This document shows, in pieces, positions 16,691 to 24,966 of a stretch of 64,000 nt of DNA (its first letter is position 1; each line of letters begins with the position of its first letter). A program made the translations under genes and the position numbers. The DNA comes from Streptococcus equi subsp. equi (GTDB lineage Bacteria > Bacillota > Bacilli > Lactobacillales > Streptococcaceae): positions 806,001-870,000 of the forward strand of contig LR134389.1 in assembly GCA_900637675.1 (NCBI GenBank), given 5' to 3'. A model generated the notes under the pieces. The model ran no database searches. It saw nothing but the letters and a program-made list of their open reading frames with translations, and had not been told where the DNA came from.

Positions 16691-17527
16691 ATGAATAATC
16701 TTTATGCAACTATTAATAAGTTAAACAAAGTAGAACAATCTGTTTTTTTAGTAATTAATGACATTATTGATAATAATACTGTTTTCCCTGATGTAAATGC
16801 TCGCAATAGTTTAAAAAAAATAGCTATTTCAACACTTGGCGATCGAACTTTTAGTACACCATACGATTTCATTTCTGAGCATATATATAATAATGCTGAT
16901 TTAAACAGTGTTCAAGATGATGAAATGCTCGTTAAAAACATTGAAATTTTAAAAAATTATGCATTACAAAACAATTTTGAAAACTTTGATTATTCTTTGT
17001 TTATCAAAAATTTAAATAAAATTCATAGACATTATAAACTAGCATTAATTCAAAAGAATTTTATTTTGCGAACAACTACAGAGGTGGAAGAGCGAGCCCA
17101 TGACCTCAAAGACAAAACAAAAGCTATAGAACAAAAAATGTTTAAGTTTGATGAAATAAAATCATCAATTTACACAGACTTTATTGCTATCTTAGGTGTG
17201 TTTTCAGCTTTTGTTTTTGTTATGTTTGGTGGCATAGATGTAGCGAGAGCGATATTTGACATTGGTAGTGATCTTCAGACTCTGGACTTATCAAGAATGA
17301 TTACCATTGCAAGCTTAATGTTAATTGGTATATTGACGCTTATGTATTCTTTACTGCTTTGGATAGCTAGAATTACAGGCAAAAATTTTGGTAACTGCTA
17401 TTCGTCAAAATGTGATAATGGGTGCCAGCATAAATGGCGTCATTTTCTCATGAGACATTCTTTCTATTTCTCTTTAATGGGATTACTAATTGTTGTAATT
17501 CTTTTTAGTCATTATGTGTTTAAATAA
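16691..17527 (+). CDS. Three-helix membrane protein, candidate toxin partner of the Panacea protein
   Basis: This is a 278-residue protein whose first ~155 residues are helical and soluble, with a charged coiled coil at ~128-155 (TTEVEERAHDLKDKTKAIEQKM). Membrane segments lie at about 163-181 (FIAILGVFSAFVFVMFGG), 203-226 (ITIASLMLIGILTLMYSLLLWI) and 257-275. Between the second and third, cysteines 236, 241 and 245 form a small cluster (NCYSSKCDNGCQHKW) that could bind metal. I do not recognise the family. It is co-transcribed with the Panacea gene and followed by a terminator, so the two form a self-contained unit. Membrane-active toxins are among known Panacea partners. Confidence 0.6.
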   Translation: MNNLYATINKLNKVEQSVFLVINDIIDNNTVFPDVNARNSLKKIAISTLGDRTFSTPYDFISEHIYNNADLNSVQDDEMLVKNIEILKNYALQNNFENFDYSLFIKNLNKIHRHYKLALIQKNFILRTTTEVEERAHDLKDKTKAIEQKMFKFDEIKSSIYTDFIAILGVFSAFVFVMFGGIDVARAIFDIGSDLQTLDLSRMITIASLMLIGILTLMYSLLLWIARITGKNFGNCYSSKCDNGCQHKWRHFLMRHSFYFSLMGLLIVVILFSHYVFK

Positions 17528-17531
17528 AACC

Positions 17532-17562
17532 AACCGCTCTCTTGATTGAGGGCGGTTTTTTG
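17532..17562 (+). terminator. Terminator of the Panacea operon
   Basis: AACCGCTCTC at 17532-17541 pairs with GAGGGCGGTT at 17548-17557 and is followed by a run of T. Confidence 0.85.
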
Positions 17563-17898
17563 TGTTTTTTAAGGAATTATTTTTTTTAATTTCTTTCTTT
17601 CATCTTCAATTTTTATTAACCTATGAAGGAGGAATGCAGAACCCGTCATACGCCCGTTTGTTTATTTCTTTTTCAGGAAATAGTAGCTACCAAATATTTC
17701 AAATACGTTGATTTAAAATTACCACTATATTTAATTTTATCAAAAAAATCAAATAAAAAAAGACTTGTATTTGTAATATTTTAAGTGTAATATTCTTCTT
17801 GAGATAAGGTCTACCTTAGTTTTAAGAAAGGAGGTTTGTTGACATATTGGGGTAGCACTTAATAGTTTCTCTGTTATTAAAATAGTTGGAGAAAATTT
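17563..17898 (+). other. AT-rich gap before slaA with possible promoter
   Basis: There is no convincing gene in these ~335 bases. A TTGACA at 17839-17844 is followed 15 bases later by TAATAG (17860-17865) or 17 bases later by ATAGTT, a plausible slaA promoter. A strong AAAGGAGG at 17827 precedes only an eight-codon TTG-started frame. Confidence 0.5.
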
Positions 17899-18474
17899 AT
17901 GAAAAAAGTAATAAATACTATTCTATTAGCTGCTTGTTTTTTATTCTTTTTAGGTAATTTTACTACAAATGTATTAGCTGAAGGGATAAATGATAAAATA
18001 GAAAATGGCACTGAAAGCGATATTAGCTTCCAAAATGGTGAACTCCTAAAAAATTATCTTATCCTAGAAGGTGAACGAGTATACTTTGATTATGATAGAG
18101 CAACTCAAGATAAAGTATCAGATGATGTTCTAGAGATGGGAATGTTAGTTGAAGCTATAAGTAAGGATTATTCTGAGAAGACATTCACCCCAGATAAATA
18201 TTTTAAAGCTAGTTGGCCTATCCATGGTAACTATTGTGGACCAGGTCATAATGGGAATAACTTTACGTTGCCAGTAGTAGATGTTTTGGATCAAGGTTGC
18301 CAAAACCACGATAGTTGCTATAAGTGGGGTGCCGGTATTGGTGCTAATTGTGAATGTAACCGTCAGCTCGTTAATTACATAAAAGTTTATAGACGATGGA
18401 TGCCAGCGAATGTCCTTGGCGTAGCCGATGCTATTAGAGTATATTTTGAGACAGTAGGTTCTATAGGATGTTAA
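17899..18474 (+). CDS. slaA: Secreted phospholipase A2 toxin SlaA
   Basis: This is a 191-residue protein with a signal peptide (hydrophobic core ILLAACFLFFLGNF, cleavage near VLA|EG at residue 27). The C-terminal half has the prokaryotic phospholipase A2 site: YCGPGHNG supplies calcium-binding backbone, and CQNHDSCYKWG supplies the catalytic His-Asp. Multiple cysteines there form disulfides. It hydrolyses the sn-2 acyl chain of host membrane lipids. The sequence resembles the phage-borne Sla of S. pyogenes and SlaA of S. equi. It lies as a cargo gene between lysis cassette and prx, the usual site for streptococcal phage toxins, and is AT-rich. Confidence 0.92.
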   Translation: MKKVINTILLAACFLFFLGNFTTNVLAEGINDKIENGTESDISFQNGELLKNYLILEGERVYFDYDRATQDKVSDDVLEMGMLVEAISKDYSEKTFTPDKYFKASWPIHGNYCGPGHNGNNFTLPVVDVLDQGCQNHDSCYKWGAGIGANCECNRQLVNYIKVYRRWMPANVLGVADAIRVYFETVGSIGC

Positions 18475-18665
18475 ATTTCAAAAAAAACGTTAGTGATTAT
18501 TCGAAGTACTATATTTTGAGTATAGTGTTATTATGGATAGGAATGTTCTTTGTTCCTTGGGATAAGACTCTATTCGGTGTTTCGATTTATCTGTTTGTTA
18601 TGCAAAAGTTATTTATAGTGTTTGGTTTGACGGCTATCTTCATGGCCTTTGTGTCTAAAAAATAA
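18468..18665 (+). CDS. Small two-helix membrane protein overlapping slaA
   Basis: This is a 65-residue frame whose ATG lies inside the last codons of slaA (seven-base overlap), so it is probably translated by coupling. It has two membrane segments (YYILSIVLLWIGMFFVPW and LFVMQKLFIVFGLTAIFMAF) joined by a short loop, and a lysine-rich end. Family unknown. Being tied to the phospholipase gene, it could affect toxin export or protect the producer membrane, but nothing in the sequence proves that. Confidence 0.6.
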   Translation: MLNFKKNVSDYSKYYILSIVLLWIGMFFVPWDKTLFGVSIYLFVMQKLFIVFGLTAIFMAFVSKK

Positions 18666-18762
18666 ATCTATTTATTTGGGGAATATTATTTATTTTCGCA
18701 TTTTGGATTAATATGTTTTTGTTATTTTCCGTATTACCAATTTTGGGGAATTAGTTTAACAA

Positions 18763-18794
18763 AAAAGAAGAGGGGGGTTCTCCCTCTTCTTTTA
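18763..18794 (+). terminator. Terminator of the slaA unit
   Basis: AAAAGAAGAGGG and CCCTCTTCTTTT form a near-perfect long stem around GGGTTCT, ending in T residues. Confidence 0.85.
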
Positions 18795-18820
18795 CGAATA
18801 AATAGATAAGGAGGTGCTTT

Positions 18821-19003
18821 ATGCTAACATACGACGAATTTAAGCAGGCAGTTGATAACGGTTATATCACAGGCGACACAGTCACGATCGTGCGTAAAAA
18901 CGGACAGATTTTGGATTATGTGTTGCCGCATGAGGAAGTAAGGAACGGGGAGGTTGTGACAGACGAAAAAGTGGAAGAGGTGATGAGAGAATTAGACAAA
19001 TAA
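18821..19003 (+). CDS. prx: Paratox (Prx)
   Basis: This is a 60-residue protein behind AAGGAGGTGC. The sequence pattern (MLTYDEFKQAVDNGYITGD, IVRKNGQILDYVLPHEEV, EEVMRELDK) is that of paratox, the small protein always found between toxin gene and right attachment site in pyogenic streptococcal prophages. Prx of S. pyogenes binds the ComR regulator and blocks natural competence. Its presence marks the right end of the prophage. Length and motifs are complete, so it is probably functional. Confidence 0.93.
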   Translation: MLTYDEFKQAVDNGYITGDTVTIVRKNGQILDYVLPHEEVRNGEVVTDEKVEEVMRELDK

Positions 19004-19061
19004 AAAAGACCTCGTCCAGAAGTCGGGGAATTGTCGGGGACAACGTTTGTAAATGTTTCTA
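19004..19061 (+). other. Probable right attachment region (attR) of the prophage
   Basis: The phage/host junction must lie between the prx stop and the promoter of the host ypmB-aspC-asnS genes. The stretch contains two direct copies of GTCGGGGA (19023-19030 and 19033-19040), the second inside the inverted repeat TTGTC-GGG-GACAA. The core cannot be defined because the left end is outside the window. Confidence 0.5.
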
Positions 19062-19090
19062 TTCCAACATAAAACATTTTTTGATATAAT
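19062..19090 (+). promoter_or_regulatory. Promoter of the ypmB-aspC-asnS genes
   Basis: TTCCAA at 19062-19067, a 17-base spacer and TATAAT at 19085-19090. Confidence 0.65.
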
Positions 19091-19119
19091 AGGAAGGATC
19101 ATATGCAAAGGAGCTGAAA

Positions 19120-19590
19120 TTGGACAAGCACAAAAGGCTCAAAACAGTTTTATATCAATGTGCCAGCTTGGTCGTACTGCTTTGTCTTGGAGTGATGAGC
19201 ATGTTTTATCTTGCTGTTCATGATCAATTTGACAAGAAATCAAGGTTAGCCGAGATAGCAAAATCAAGAGCTGGTGTCATCTCAATTGATCATATTGATT
19301 GCTATCATGGCACTCAGAGCTACCTCAGTCTTTTTGGAAAAAACAAGGCAGGCAATACCATCATCGTCACAATAGAGGAGCAATCAGAGCAGCTCTTGCT
19401 TAGTCGCCCTAGCAATGGCATTAGTGCTAAGGAAGCACAGGAAATTGCCTACCATGCCGGAGCAAGGACTATTGAAGCAGTGACATTTGGGATTGAAAAC
19501 CACAAGAGGATTTGGGAGGTGGCTGCTCAAAACGGCTACTATCTGATTGATTTCAAAACCGCAAAAGTGATCAAAAAGGAGGTTTTATGA
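19120..19590 (+). CDS. YpmB-like membrane-anchored protein (DUF5590)
   Basis: This is a 156-residue protein from a TTG behind AAAGGAG. An N-terminal membrane anchor (VLYQCASLVVLLCLGVMSMFYLAV) is followed by an extracytoplasmic beta-alpha domain resembling PepSY-type folds (GISAKEAQEIAYHAGARTIEAV, then WEVAAQNGYYLIDFKTAKVI). It overlaps aspC by four bases. In Firmicutes this gene stands before the aspartate aminotransferase and asnS genes, so the phage has inserted in front of this conserved block. Function is unknown. Confidence 0.75.
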   Translation: MDKHKRLKTVLYQCASLVVLLCLGVMSMFYLAVHDQFDKKSRLAEIAKSRAGVISIDHIDCYHGTQSYLSLFGKNKAGNTIIVTIEEQSEQLLLSRPSNGISAKEAQEIAYHAGARTIEAVTFGIENHKRIWEVAAQNGYYLIDFKTAKVIKKEVL

Positions 19591-20798
19591 CCAAGCTATC
19601 AAGGCGCGTGTTAGCAATGGAAGAAAGCGTCACCCTAGCAGCAGGTGCTAGAGCAAAGGCACTAAAGGCTCAGGGACGCGATATTTTAAGCCTAACTCTG
19701 GGAGAGCCAGATTTTATAACACCGCAGCATATCCAAGAAAAGGCCATTGAGGCCATCACCACTGGTAAGGCAAGCTTTTACACTGTTGCTTCGGGGTTGC
19801 CAGAGCTCAAGGACGCCATTGCTGATTACATGGCACGATCCTATGGTTATATTCCTACCAGACAGGAGATTGTAGTGGGGACAGGCGCCAAATACGTTTT
19901 GTATGCCTTTTTCATGGCTGTTTTAAATCCTGGTGATCAGGTGTTGATTCCGACTCCTTATTGGGTTTCTTATGCTGATCAGATTAAAATGGTAGACGGG
20001 GTACCGGTCTTTGTACAGGGCTTGGAGGAAAATCAATTTAAGGTCACAGTAGAGCAGCTAGAGGCTGCCAGAACTGATCAAACAAAGGTTGTTTTGATCA
20101 ATTCTCCGTCCAATCCAACTGGCATGATTTACAGCCGACAGGAGCTTGAAGCCATTGGCAATTGGGCTGTTCAGCATGATATTCTGATCCTGGCAGATGA
20201 TATCTATGGTGCATTGGTCTACAATGGCAATCAATTTACTCCAATATCAGCCTTATCAGAGGCTATTCGTAGACAGACCATTACTGTAAATGGCGTTGCC
20301 AAGAGCTATGCGATGACAGGCTGGCGTTTGGGCTTTGCGGTCGGAGACACTGATATTATCGCTGCTATGGGTAAGATTATCGGGCAAACCACCTCTAATG
20401 TGACAACAGCGTCCCAATATGCAGCGATTGAGGCCTTTGGCGGTGACCAAACGTCAGTTGAGGAGATGAGACAGGCCTTTGAAGAGCGCCTCAATACCAT
20501 TTATCCCCTGCTCAATCAAGTTCCTGGCTTTGAGGCTATTAAGCCCCAAGGAGCCTTTTATTTCTTTCCCAATGTCAAAAAAGCTATGGAGATGAAGGGC
20601 TTTACCGATGTGACAGCCTTTACTGATGCGATCCTAGAAGAGGTAGGACTGGCTGTTGTCAGCGGAGCTGGCTTTGGTGCTCCAGAAAATATCAGGCTAA
20701 GCTATGCCACTGATTTGGCAACCCTAAAAGAAGCTATCAGACGACTCAATCAGTTCATGACAACTGACAGCAGCCATGACAACAAAGAGAATGAATAG
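19587..20798 (+). CDS. aspC: Aspartate/aromatic aminotransferase, class I
   Basis: This is a 403-residue fold-type I PLP enzyme. Visible marks are the N-terminal LTLGEPDFITPQHI, VVLINSPSNPTGMIY, the PLP-aspartate region (DILILADDIYGALVYNG) and the PLP-binding lysine in NGVAKSYAMTGWRLGFA. It converts aspartate and 2-oxoglutarate to oxaloacetate and glutamate. It overlaps the upstream gene, and asnS follows after 12 bases, linking aspartate supply to asparaginyl-tRNA synthesis in one operon. Confidence 0.9.
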   Translation: MTKLSRRVLAMEESVTLAAGARAKALKAQGRDILSLTLGEPDFITPQHIQEKAIEAITTGKASFYTVASGLPELKDAIADYMARSYGYIPTRQEIVVGTGAKYVLYAFFMAVLNPGDQVLIPTPYWVSYADQIKMVDGVPVFVQGLEENQFKVTVEQLEAARTDQTKVVLINSPSNPTGMIYSRQELEAIGNWAVQHDILILADDIYGALVYNGNQFTPISALSEAIRRQTITVNGVAKSYAMTGWRLGFAVGDTDIIAAMGKIIGQTTSNVTTASQYAAIEAFGGDQTSVEEMRQAFEERLNTIYPLLNQVPGFEAIKPQGAFYFFPNVKKAMEMKGFTDVTAFTDAILEEVGLAVVSGAGFGAPENIRLSYATDLATLKEAIRRLNQFMTTDSSHDNKENE

Positions 20799-20810
20799 AA
20801 AAGAGACATT

Positions 20811-22157
20811 ATGACCAAAAAATACGTTTCCATTATCGATGTTAAAGACCATGTAGGACAAGAAGTGACAGTTGGTGCTTGGGTCGCCAACAAGTCAGGC
20901 AAAGGGAAAATAGCCTTTTTGCAATTGCGTGATGGCTCAGCCTTTTTCCAGGCAGTTGCCTTTAAGCCAAACCTGATCCAAGCCTTTGGTGAGGAAGCAG
21001 GAGCAGCTAAGTTTGACACGATTAGGCATCTCAGCCAAGAAACCTCTGTCTTAGTAAAGGGCATTGTCAAAGAGGACGCTAGATCAAAATTTGGCTATGA
21101 GCTAGACATTACGGACCTAGAGGTTATTGGGGATTCCAAGGATTATCCAATTACTCCAAAGGAGCATGGGACAGACTTTCTCATGGATCACCGTCACCTT
21201 TGGCTGCGCTCTCGCAGGCAGGCAGCAATCATGCAAATCCGTAATGCCATCATCTATGCTTCCTATGAGTTTTTTGATCAAAATGGCTTTATCAAGTTTG
21301 ATAGCCCGATTTTATCAGGCAATGCTGCTGAGAACACAACAGAGCTATTTGAGACAGATTATTTTGGCAATCCAGCCTTTCTCAGCCAATCAGGTCAGCT
21401 ATACCTTGAAGCTGGTATGATGGCGCTTGGTCGCGTCTTTGACTTTGGTCCGGTATTTCGTGCCGAAAAATCAAAAACGCGCCGCCATCTGACAGAGTTT
21501 TGGATGATGGACGCAGAATACCCCTTCTTATCCCATGAGGAATCCTTAGACCTACAGGAAGCCTATGTTAAGGCGATGATTCAGGGTGTGCTTGATCGTG
21601 CTCCACAGGCATTGGAGCTTCTAGAGCGTGACACAGAGCTGCTGAAAAGATACATTGCAGAGCCCTTCAAGCGTGTCTCCTACGACGATGCGATCAGCCT
21701 GCTTCAGGAGCACAGCACAGATGACGATGCCGACTATGAGCCAATTCAGCATGGCGATGACTTTGGCTCACCGCATGAAACCTGGATTTCCAATTATTTT
21801 GGGGTCCCAACCTTTGTCATCAACTACCCAGCTAGCTTTAAGGCCTTTTACATGAAGCCGGTTCCCGGCAATGAAGAGCGCGTGCTATGTGCGGACCTGC
21901 TAGCACCAGAGGGCTACGGTGAGATTATCGGAGGCTCGGTTCGTGAGGATAACTATGACAAATTGTTGGCGAAAATCAAGGCTGAAGGCCTAAATCCTGA
22001 GGATTATGACTTTTACCTTGACCTTCGCAAATATGGCTCAGTGCCGCATGCTGGTTTTGGACTTGGACTAGAGCGCATGGTGACCTTTGTTGCAGGTACC
22101 AAGCACATTCGTGAGGCTATTCCATTTCCACGCATGCTTCATCGCTTAAAACCATAA
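20811..22157 (+). CDS. asnS: Asparaginyl-tRNA synthetase
   Basis: This is a 448-residue class IIb synthetase. An N-terminal OB-fold anticodon-binding domain ([24 protein letters not shown]) is followed by the catalytic core with motif 2 ([25 protein letters not shown]) and motif 3 ([10 protein letters not shown] near the end). The HLTEFW form and overall length fit AsnRS rather than AspRS. It charges tRNA-Asn with asparagine in the cytoplasm. It is the last gene of the operon and is followed by a terminator. Confidence 0.95.
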   Translation: MTKKYVSIIDVKDHVGQEVTVGAWVANKSGKGKIAFLQLRDGSAFFQAVAFKPNLIQAFGEEAGAAKFDTIRHLSQETSVLVKGIVKEDARSKFGYELDITDLEVIGDSKDYPITPKEHGTDFLMDHRHLWLRSRRQAAIMQIRNAIIYASYEFFDQNGFIKFDSPILSGNAAENTTELFETDYFGNPAFLSQSGQLYLEAGMMALGRVFDFGPVFRAEKSKTRRHLTEFWMMDAEYPFLSHEESLDLQEAYVKAMIQGVLDRAPQALELLERDTELLKRYIAEPFKRVSYDDAISLLQEHSTDDDADYEPIQHGDDFGSPHETWISNYFGVPTFVINYPASFKAFYMKPVPGNEERVLCADLLAPEGYGEIIGGSVREDNYDKLLAKIKAEGLNPEDYDFYLDLRKYGSVPHAGFGLGLERMVTFVAGTKHIREAIPFPRMLHRLKP

Positions 22158-22168
22158 TGAACCCTATC

Positions 22169-22194
22169 AGCGTCCGCCATTGGGCGCTTTTTTG
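22169..22194 (+). terminator. Terminator after asnS
   Basis: AGCGTCC pairs with GGGCGCT around GCCATT, followed by a T run. Confidence 0.75.
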
Positions 22195-22302
22195 CTGCGC
22201 TGAGCAGTACTTAGAGCTCAAGCCTCCCAGTTAGACTTGGCAGAGCTGTGGCTCTTTGCTTGAGCTATTGTAGGCAAAGGTATCACTGGATCTGAAAACA
22301 AC

Positions 22303-22355
22303 AAAATCAGACAAGTGATATCAAAATTAAAAAAAAAAAAACGAAACCTAGGAGG
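22303..22355 (+). promoter_or_regulatory. Shared upstream element with poly-A13, copy 1
   Basis: AAAATCAGAC (22303-22312), a 13-base A run (22329-22341), CGAAAC and GGAGG (22351-22355) stand upstream of the collagen-like gene. The same parts in the same order and spacing recur at 63513-63568. In both, 32 bases separate the A run from the -35. It is probably an activator site; the A run could vary in length. Confidence 0.6.
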
Positions 22356-22373
22356 ATCGGTGAGCTTATTAGT

Positions 22374-22401
22374 TTGGCACTAATCATCATTATGCTATAA
22401 T
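22374..22401 (+). promoter_or_regulatory. Promoter of the collagen-like surface protein gene
   Basis: TTGGCA at 22374-22379, a 16-base spacer and an extended -10, TGCTATAAT, ending at 22401. Confidence 0.75.
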
Positions 22402-22455
22402 TGTCTTCACAAATAATTTAGAAATAGCTCATATTTCTATCATTAAAGGAGAGAG

Positions 22456-23550
22456 ATGATGAATCGTAAAAAGCATACCAAACTCATTCGTCACTACAGT
22501 ATCTGCTCAGCAGTGGCTGTCCTAGCAGCAGTTAGCTTGGGAACAGGTCAGGACGTACAGGCTTCGGAACCCAATCCATATCCAGATGTGAGGCGTTTCC
22601 TTGATGAGAAGTACGATGGAGATGTGGATAAATTATCTAAACAACTTCAAGGTTATTTTGGTAGTTTAAGAGAGTATATAGAGTTTGAACTTAAAAATGG
22701 CAAACAAGGTCCTGCTGGCCCTCAAGGCCCAAAGGGTGATAAAGGAGACCCCGGAGAGCCAGGTCCTCAAGGTCCAGTGGGCCCCGCTGGTCCAAAGGGT
22801 GATCGTGGTTTAGACGGACGACGTGGCCCAGCAGGTCAGCAAGGGGAAGCCGGCCCAGTTGGTCCTCAGGGTCCTCAAGGCGAGCAAGGGCCAAAAGGCG
22901 ACCGTGGCGAACAAGGACCAAAGGGTGAACGCGGTGAGCAAGGACCAAAGGGTGAACGCGGTGAGCAAGGGCCAAAAGGCGACCGTGGCGAACAAGGACC
23001 AAAGGGTGAACGCGGTGAGCAAGGACCAAAGGGTGAACGCGGTGAGCAAGGGCCAAAAGGCGATCGTGGCGAGCAAGGACCAAAGGGTGAACGCGGTGAG
23101 CAAGGGCCAAAAGGCGATCGTGGCGAGCAAGGACCAAAGGGTGAACGCGGTGAGCAAGGGCCAAAAGGCGATCGTGGCGAGCAAGGACCAAAGGGTGATC
23201 GTGGCGAGCAAGGACCAAAAGGTGATCGTGGCGAACAAGGACCAAAGGGTGATCGTGGCGAGCAAGGACCAAAAGGTGAACGCGGTGAGCAAGGACCAAA
23301 AGGCGATCGTGGCGAGCAAGGTCCAAAGAAGGAGCCAGAAAAAGACACCAAGCCATCAGTGCCAAAGGCACCAGATAATATGGCTGCACCAAAGGCTCCG
23401 GAGAAGAAGAACCCTAAAGCACCGGCTCCTAAGTCAGCTCCAAAGGCATCATTGCCATCAACAGGAGACACTAGCCAATCATTTGTTGCAGCAGCCCTTG
23501 GCTTTATCGCTAGCGCGGGCTTGCTAGTCTTCAAAAGAAAGAAAAACTAA
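22456..23550 (+). CDS. Collagen-like LPXTG surface protein (Scl/SclZ type)
   Basis: This is a 364-residue wall-anchored protein starting at tandem ATGs behind AAAGGAGAG. It has a signal peptide ([22 protein letters not shown]), a short helical variable domain (~residues 36-77), a Gly-X-Y collagen region with 16 copies of the nine-residue unit GEQGPKG(D/E)R, a Pro/Lys/Ala wall-spanning part, and a C-terminal sorting signal (LPSTG, hydrophobic stretch, KRKKN) for sortase A. Scl proteins of streptococci form trimeric triple helices that bind host proteins. Lys-Gly-Asp/Glu triplets are known to stabilise such helices. The repeat number probably varies between strains. Confidence 0.92.
   Translation: MMNRKKHTKLIRHYSICSAVAVLAAVSLGTGQDVQASEPNPYPDVRRFLDEKYDGDVDKLSKQLQGYFGSLREYIEFELKNGKQGPAGPQGPKGDKGDPGEPGPQGPVGPAGPKGDRGLDGRRGPAGQQGEAGPVGPQGPQGEQGPKGDRGEQGPKGERGEQGPKGERGEQGPKGDRGEQGPKGERGEQGPKGERGEQGPKGDRGEQGPKGERGEQGPKGDRGEQGPKGERGEQGPKGDRGEQGPKGDRGEQGPKGDRGEQGPKGDRGEQGPKGERGEQGPKGDRGEQGPKKEPEKDTKPSVPKAPDNMAAPKAPEKKNPKAPAPKSAPKASLPSTGDTSQSFVAAALGFIASAGLLVFKRKKN
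22879..23310 (+). repeat. 27-bp tandem repeats encoding GEQGPKG(D/E)R, 16 copies
   Basis: Sixteen uninterrupted 27-base units differ mainly at the Asp/Glu codon and at synonymous positions, followed by a partial unit ending in PKKEP. The order of Asp and Glu variants suggests expansion by duplication of two- and three-unit blocks. Confidence 0.92.
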
Positions 23551-24075
23551 GCTAGCTAAAGACTGTAAACAAGCCTCAACTGTTACAGCAAGCCTCTTTG
23601 ACATCTTGCAGATAAGAGGATTTCTTAGCGAATGAAGTGTGTCTAAAGTCAGATACTCTGCTGGACTAGCAGTAGCTGATCTCCCTGAAAATCAGTTATG
23701 CTAAAGCATTGAGCCTTAGTTGCAAGGCTTAGGTGTGACCTTCCAAAGGAAGCTGCTTTTGCCTGTATCACTTTAGGAAGATATCTAAAAGAGACACTTT
23801 TTTCACGCTGAAGCTAAGCTAGCTTTTCCTATGACAAATATCCTATAACAATAAACTCCAAACAAAAGAGAGGTCAAATGGTACCTCTCTTTTACTTAGC
23901 TTTAGGATTGATAGATTCTAAAGGCTTCCTTGTTTCTTGATCAAGAAGTCCTTACTGATAGAGTCTGTCTTAGCCGGGCTTATATGGTATAATACCTAAT
24001 GGAGATAAGAAAAGTCCTTAACAAATAGAGTTTCATCTATTGTTACAGGAGCAACCAAGTGAAAGGAGATGCTAC
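23551..24075 (+). other. Intergenic region between the collagen-like gene and rapZ
   Basis: No gene is seen. A terminator stem AAAAGAGAGGT (23864-23874) with ACCTCTCTTTT (23882-23892) ends upstream transcription. An extended -10, TGGTATAAT, ends at 23993 and probably serves rapZ; its -35 is weak. Confidence 0.65.
23864..23893 (+). terminator. Terminator upstream of rapZ
   Basis: A perfect 11-bp stem AAAAGAGAGGT/ACCTCTCTTTT with a seven-base loop; the symmetric A and T ends allow action in both directions. Confidence 0.85.
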
Positions 24076-24966
24076 ATGTCAGATAAACAAATCAATTTGG
24101 TTATTGTTACAGGAATGAGTGGCGCCGGCAAAACAGTTGCCATTCAATCATTTGAGGATTTGGGGTATTTTACTGTTGATAACATGCCACCAGCTTTAGT
24201 GCCTAAATTTTTAGAGCTGCTTGAGAGGACCAATGAAACCCAAAAGGTTGCTCTGGTAGTGGATATGCGCAGCAGACGCTTTTTCAAGGAGATTAACTCT
24301 ATCTTAGATCATATTGAGCTAAATGCCAACCTCAAGCTACGGATCCTCTTTCTTGATGCGACTGATAGTGAGCTAGTGTCACGCTATAAGGAAACTAGAA
24401 GAAGTCACCCTCTGGCTGCTGATGGTCGGGTGCTTGATGGGATTCGACGAGAAAGAGAGCTGTTAGTCCCGCTTAAGAGCATGAGTCAGCATGTGGTCAA
24501 TACCACCGATCTAACCCCAAGACAGCTGCGTAAGGTGATTTCGGATCAGTTTTCAAGCGAGTCAGACCAAGCCTCATTTAGAATTGAGGTGATGAGCTTT
24601 GGCTTTAAATATGGCCTCCCCTTAGATGCGGACCTTGTCTTTGATGTGCGCTTTTTGCCTAATCCTTATTATCAGGTGGCGCTAAGAGAGCAGACAGGGC
24701 TTGATCAGGCTGTTTTTGATTATGTGATGACTCATCAAGAGTCAGAGGCCTTTTATAATCATTTGTTAGGCTTGATTGTTCCTATTTTGCCTGCTTATCA
24801 AAAGGAAGGCAAATCAGTGCTAACCATTGCTATTGGCTGTACAGGTGGTCAGCATAGAAGCGTCGCCTTTGCCCATCGCTTGGCCCAAGACTTGACAGCA
24901 GACTGGCCGCTGCATGAGAGTCATCGGGACATCAATCGTCGTAAGGAAACGGTAAATCGCTCATGA
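24076..24966 (+). CDS. rapZ: RapZ/YvcJ nucleotide-binding protein
   Basis: This is a 296-residue protein starting at ATG 24076 behind AAAGGAG; upstream in-frame codons are rejected. A Walker A motif (GMSGAGKT) lies at residues ~13-20, with the Walker B-like region LVVDMRSR. The C-terminal domain contains the conserved [11 protein letters not shown] and the final HRDINRRK. In E. coli RapZ controls GlmS expression through small RNAs; in Firmicutes YvcJ hydrolyses nucleotides and affects competence. It overlaps yvcK by four bases and forms the conserved rapZ-yvcK-whiA operon. Confidence 0.95.
   Translation: MSDKQINLVIVTGMSGAGKTVAIQSFEDLGYFTVDNMPPALVPKFLELLERTNETQKVALVVDMRSRRFFKEINSILDHIELNANLKLRILFLDATDSELVSRYKETRRSHPLAADGRVLDGIRRERELLVPLKSMSQHVVNTTDLTPRQLRKVISDQFSSESDQASFRIEVMSFGFKYGLPLDADLVFDVRFLPNPYYQVALREQTGLDQAVFDYVMTHQESEAFYNHLLGLIVPILPAYQKEGKSVLTIAIGCTGGQHRSVAFAHRLAQDLTADWPLHESHRDINRRKETVNRS

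Noticed and set aside
17827-17862. Eight-codon frame with strong AAAGGAGG upstream of slaA, possible leader peptide
   Set aside because: The TTG start is only four bases from the AGGAGG, and the frame overlaps the TTGACA that probably forms the slaA -35, so it would not be transcribed from that promoter.
22879-23310. Regular repeats as a CRISPR array
   Set aside because: The units are contiguous 27-mers with no spacers and encode collagen triplets in frame.
22691-23534. Long open frames on the minus strand and in a second plus frame across the collagen repeats
   Set aside because: They are by-products of a 27-base repeat without stop codons in any frame; they lack ribosome binding sites, and their translations are low-complexity copies of the repeat.
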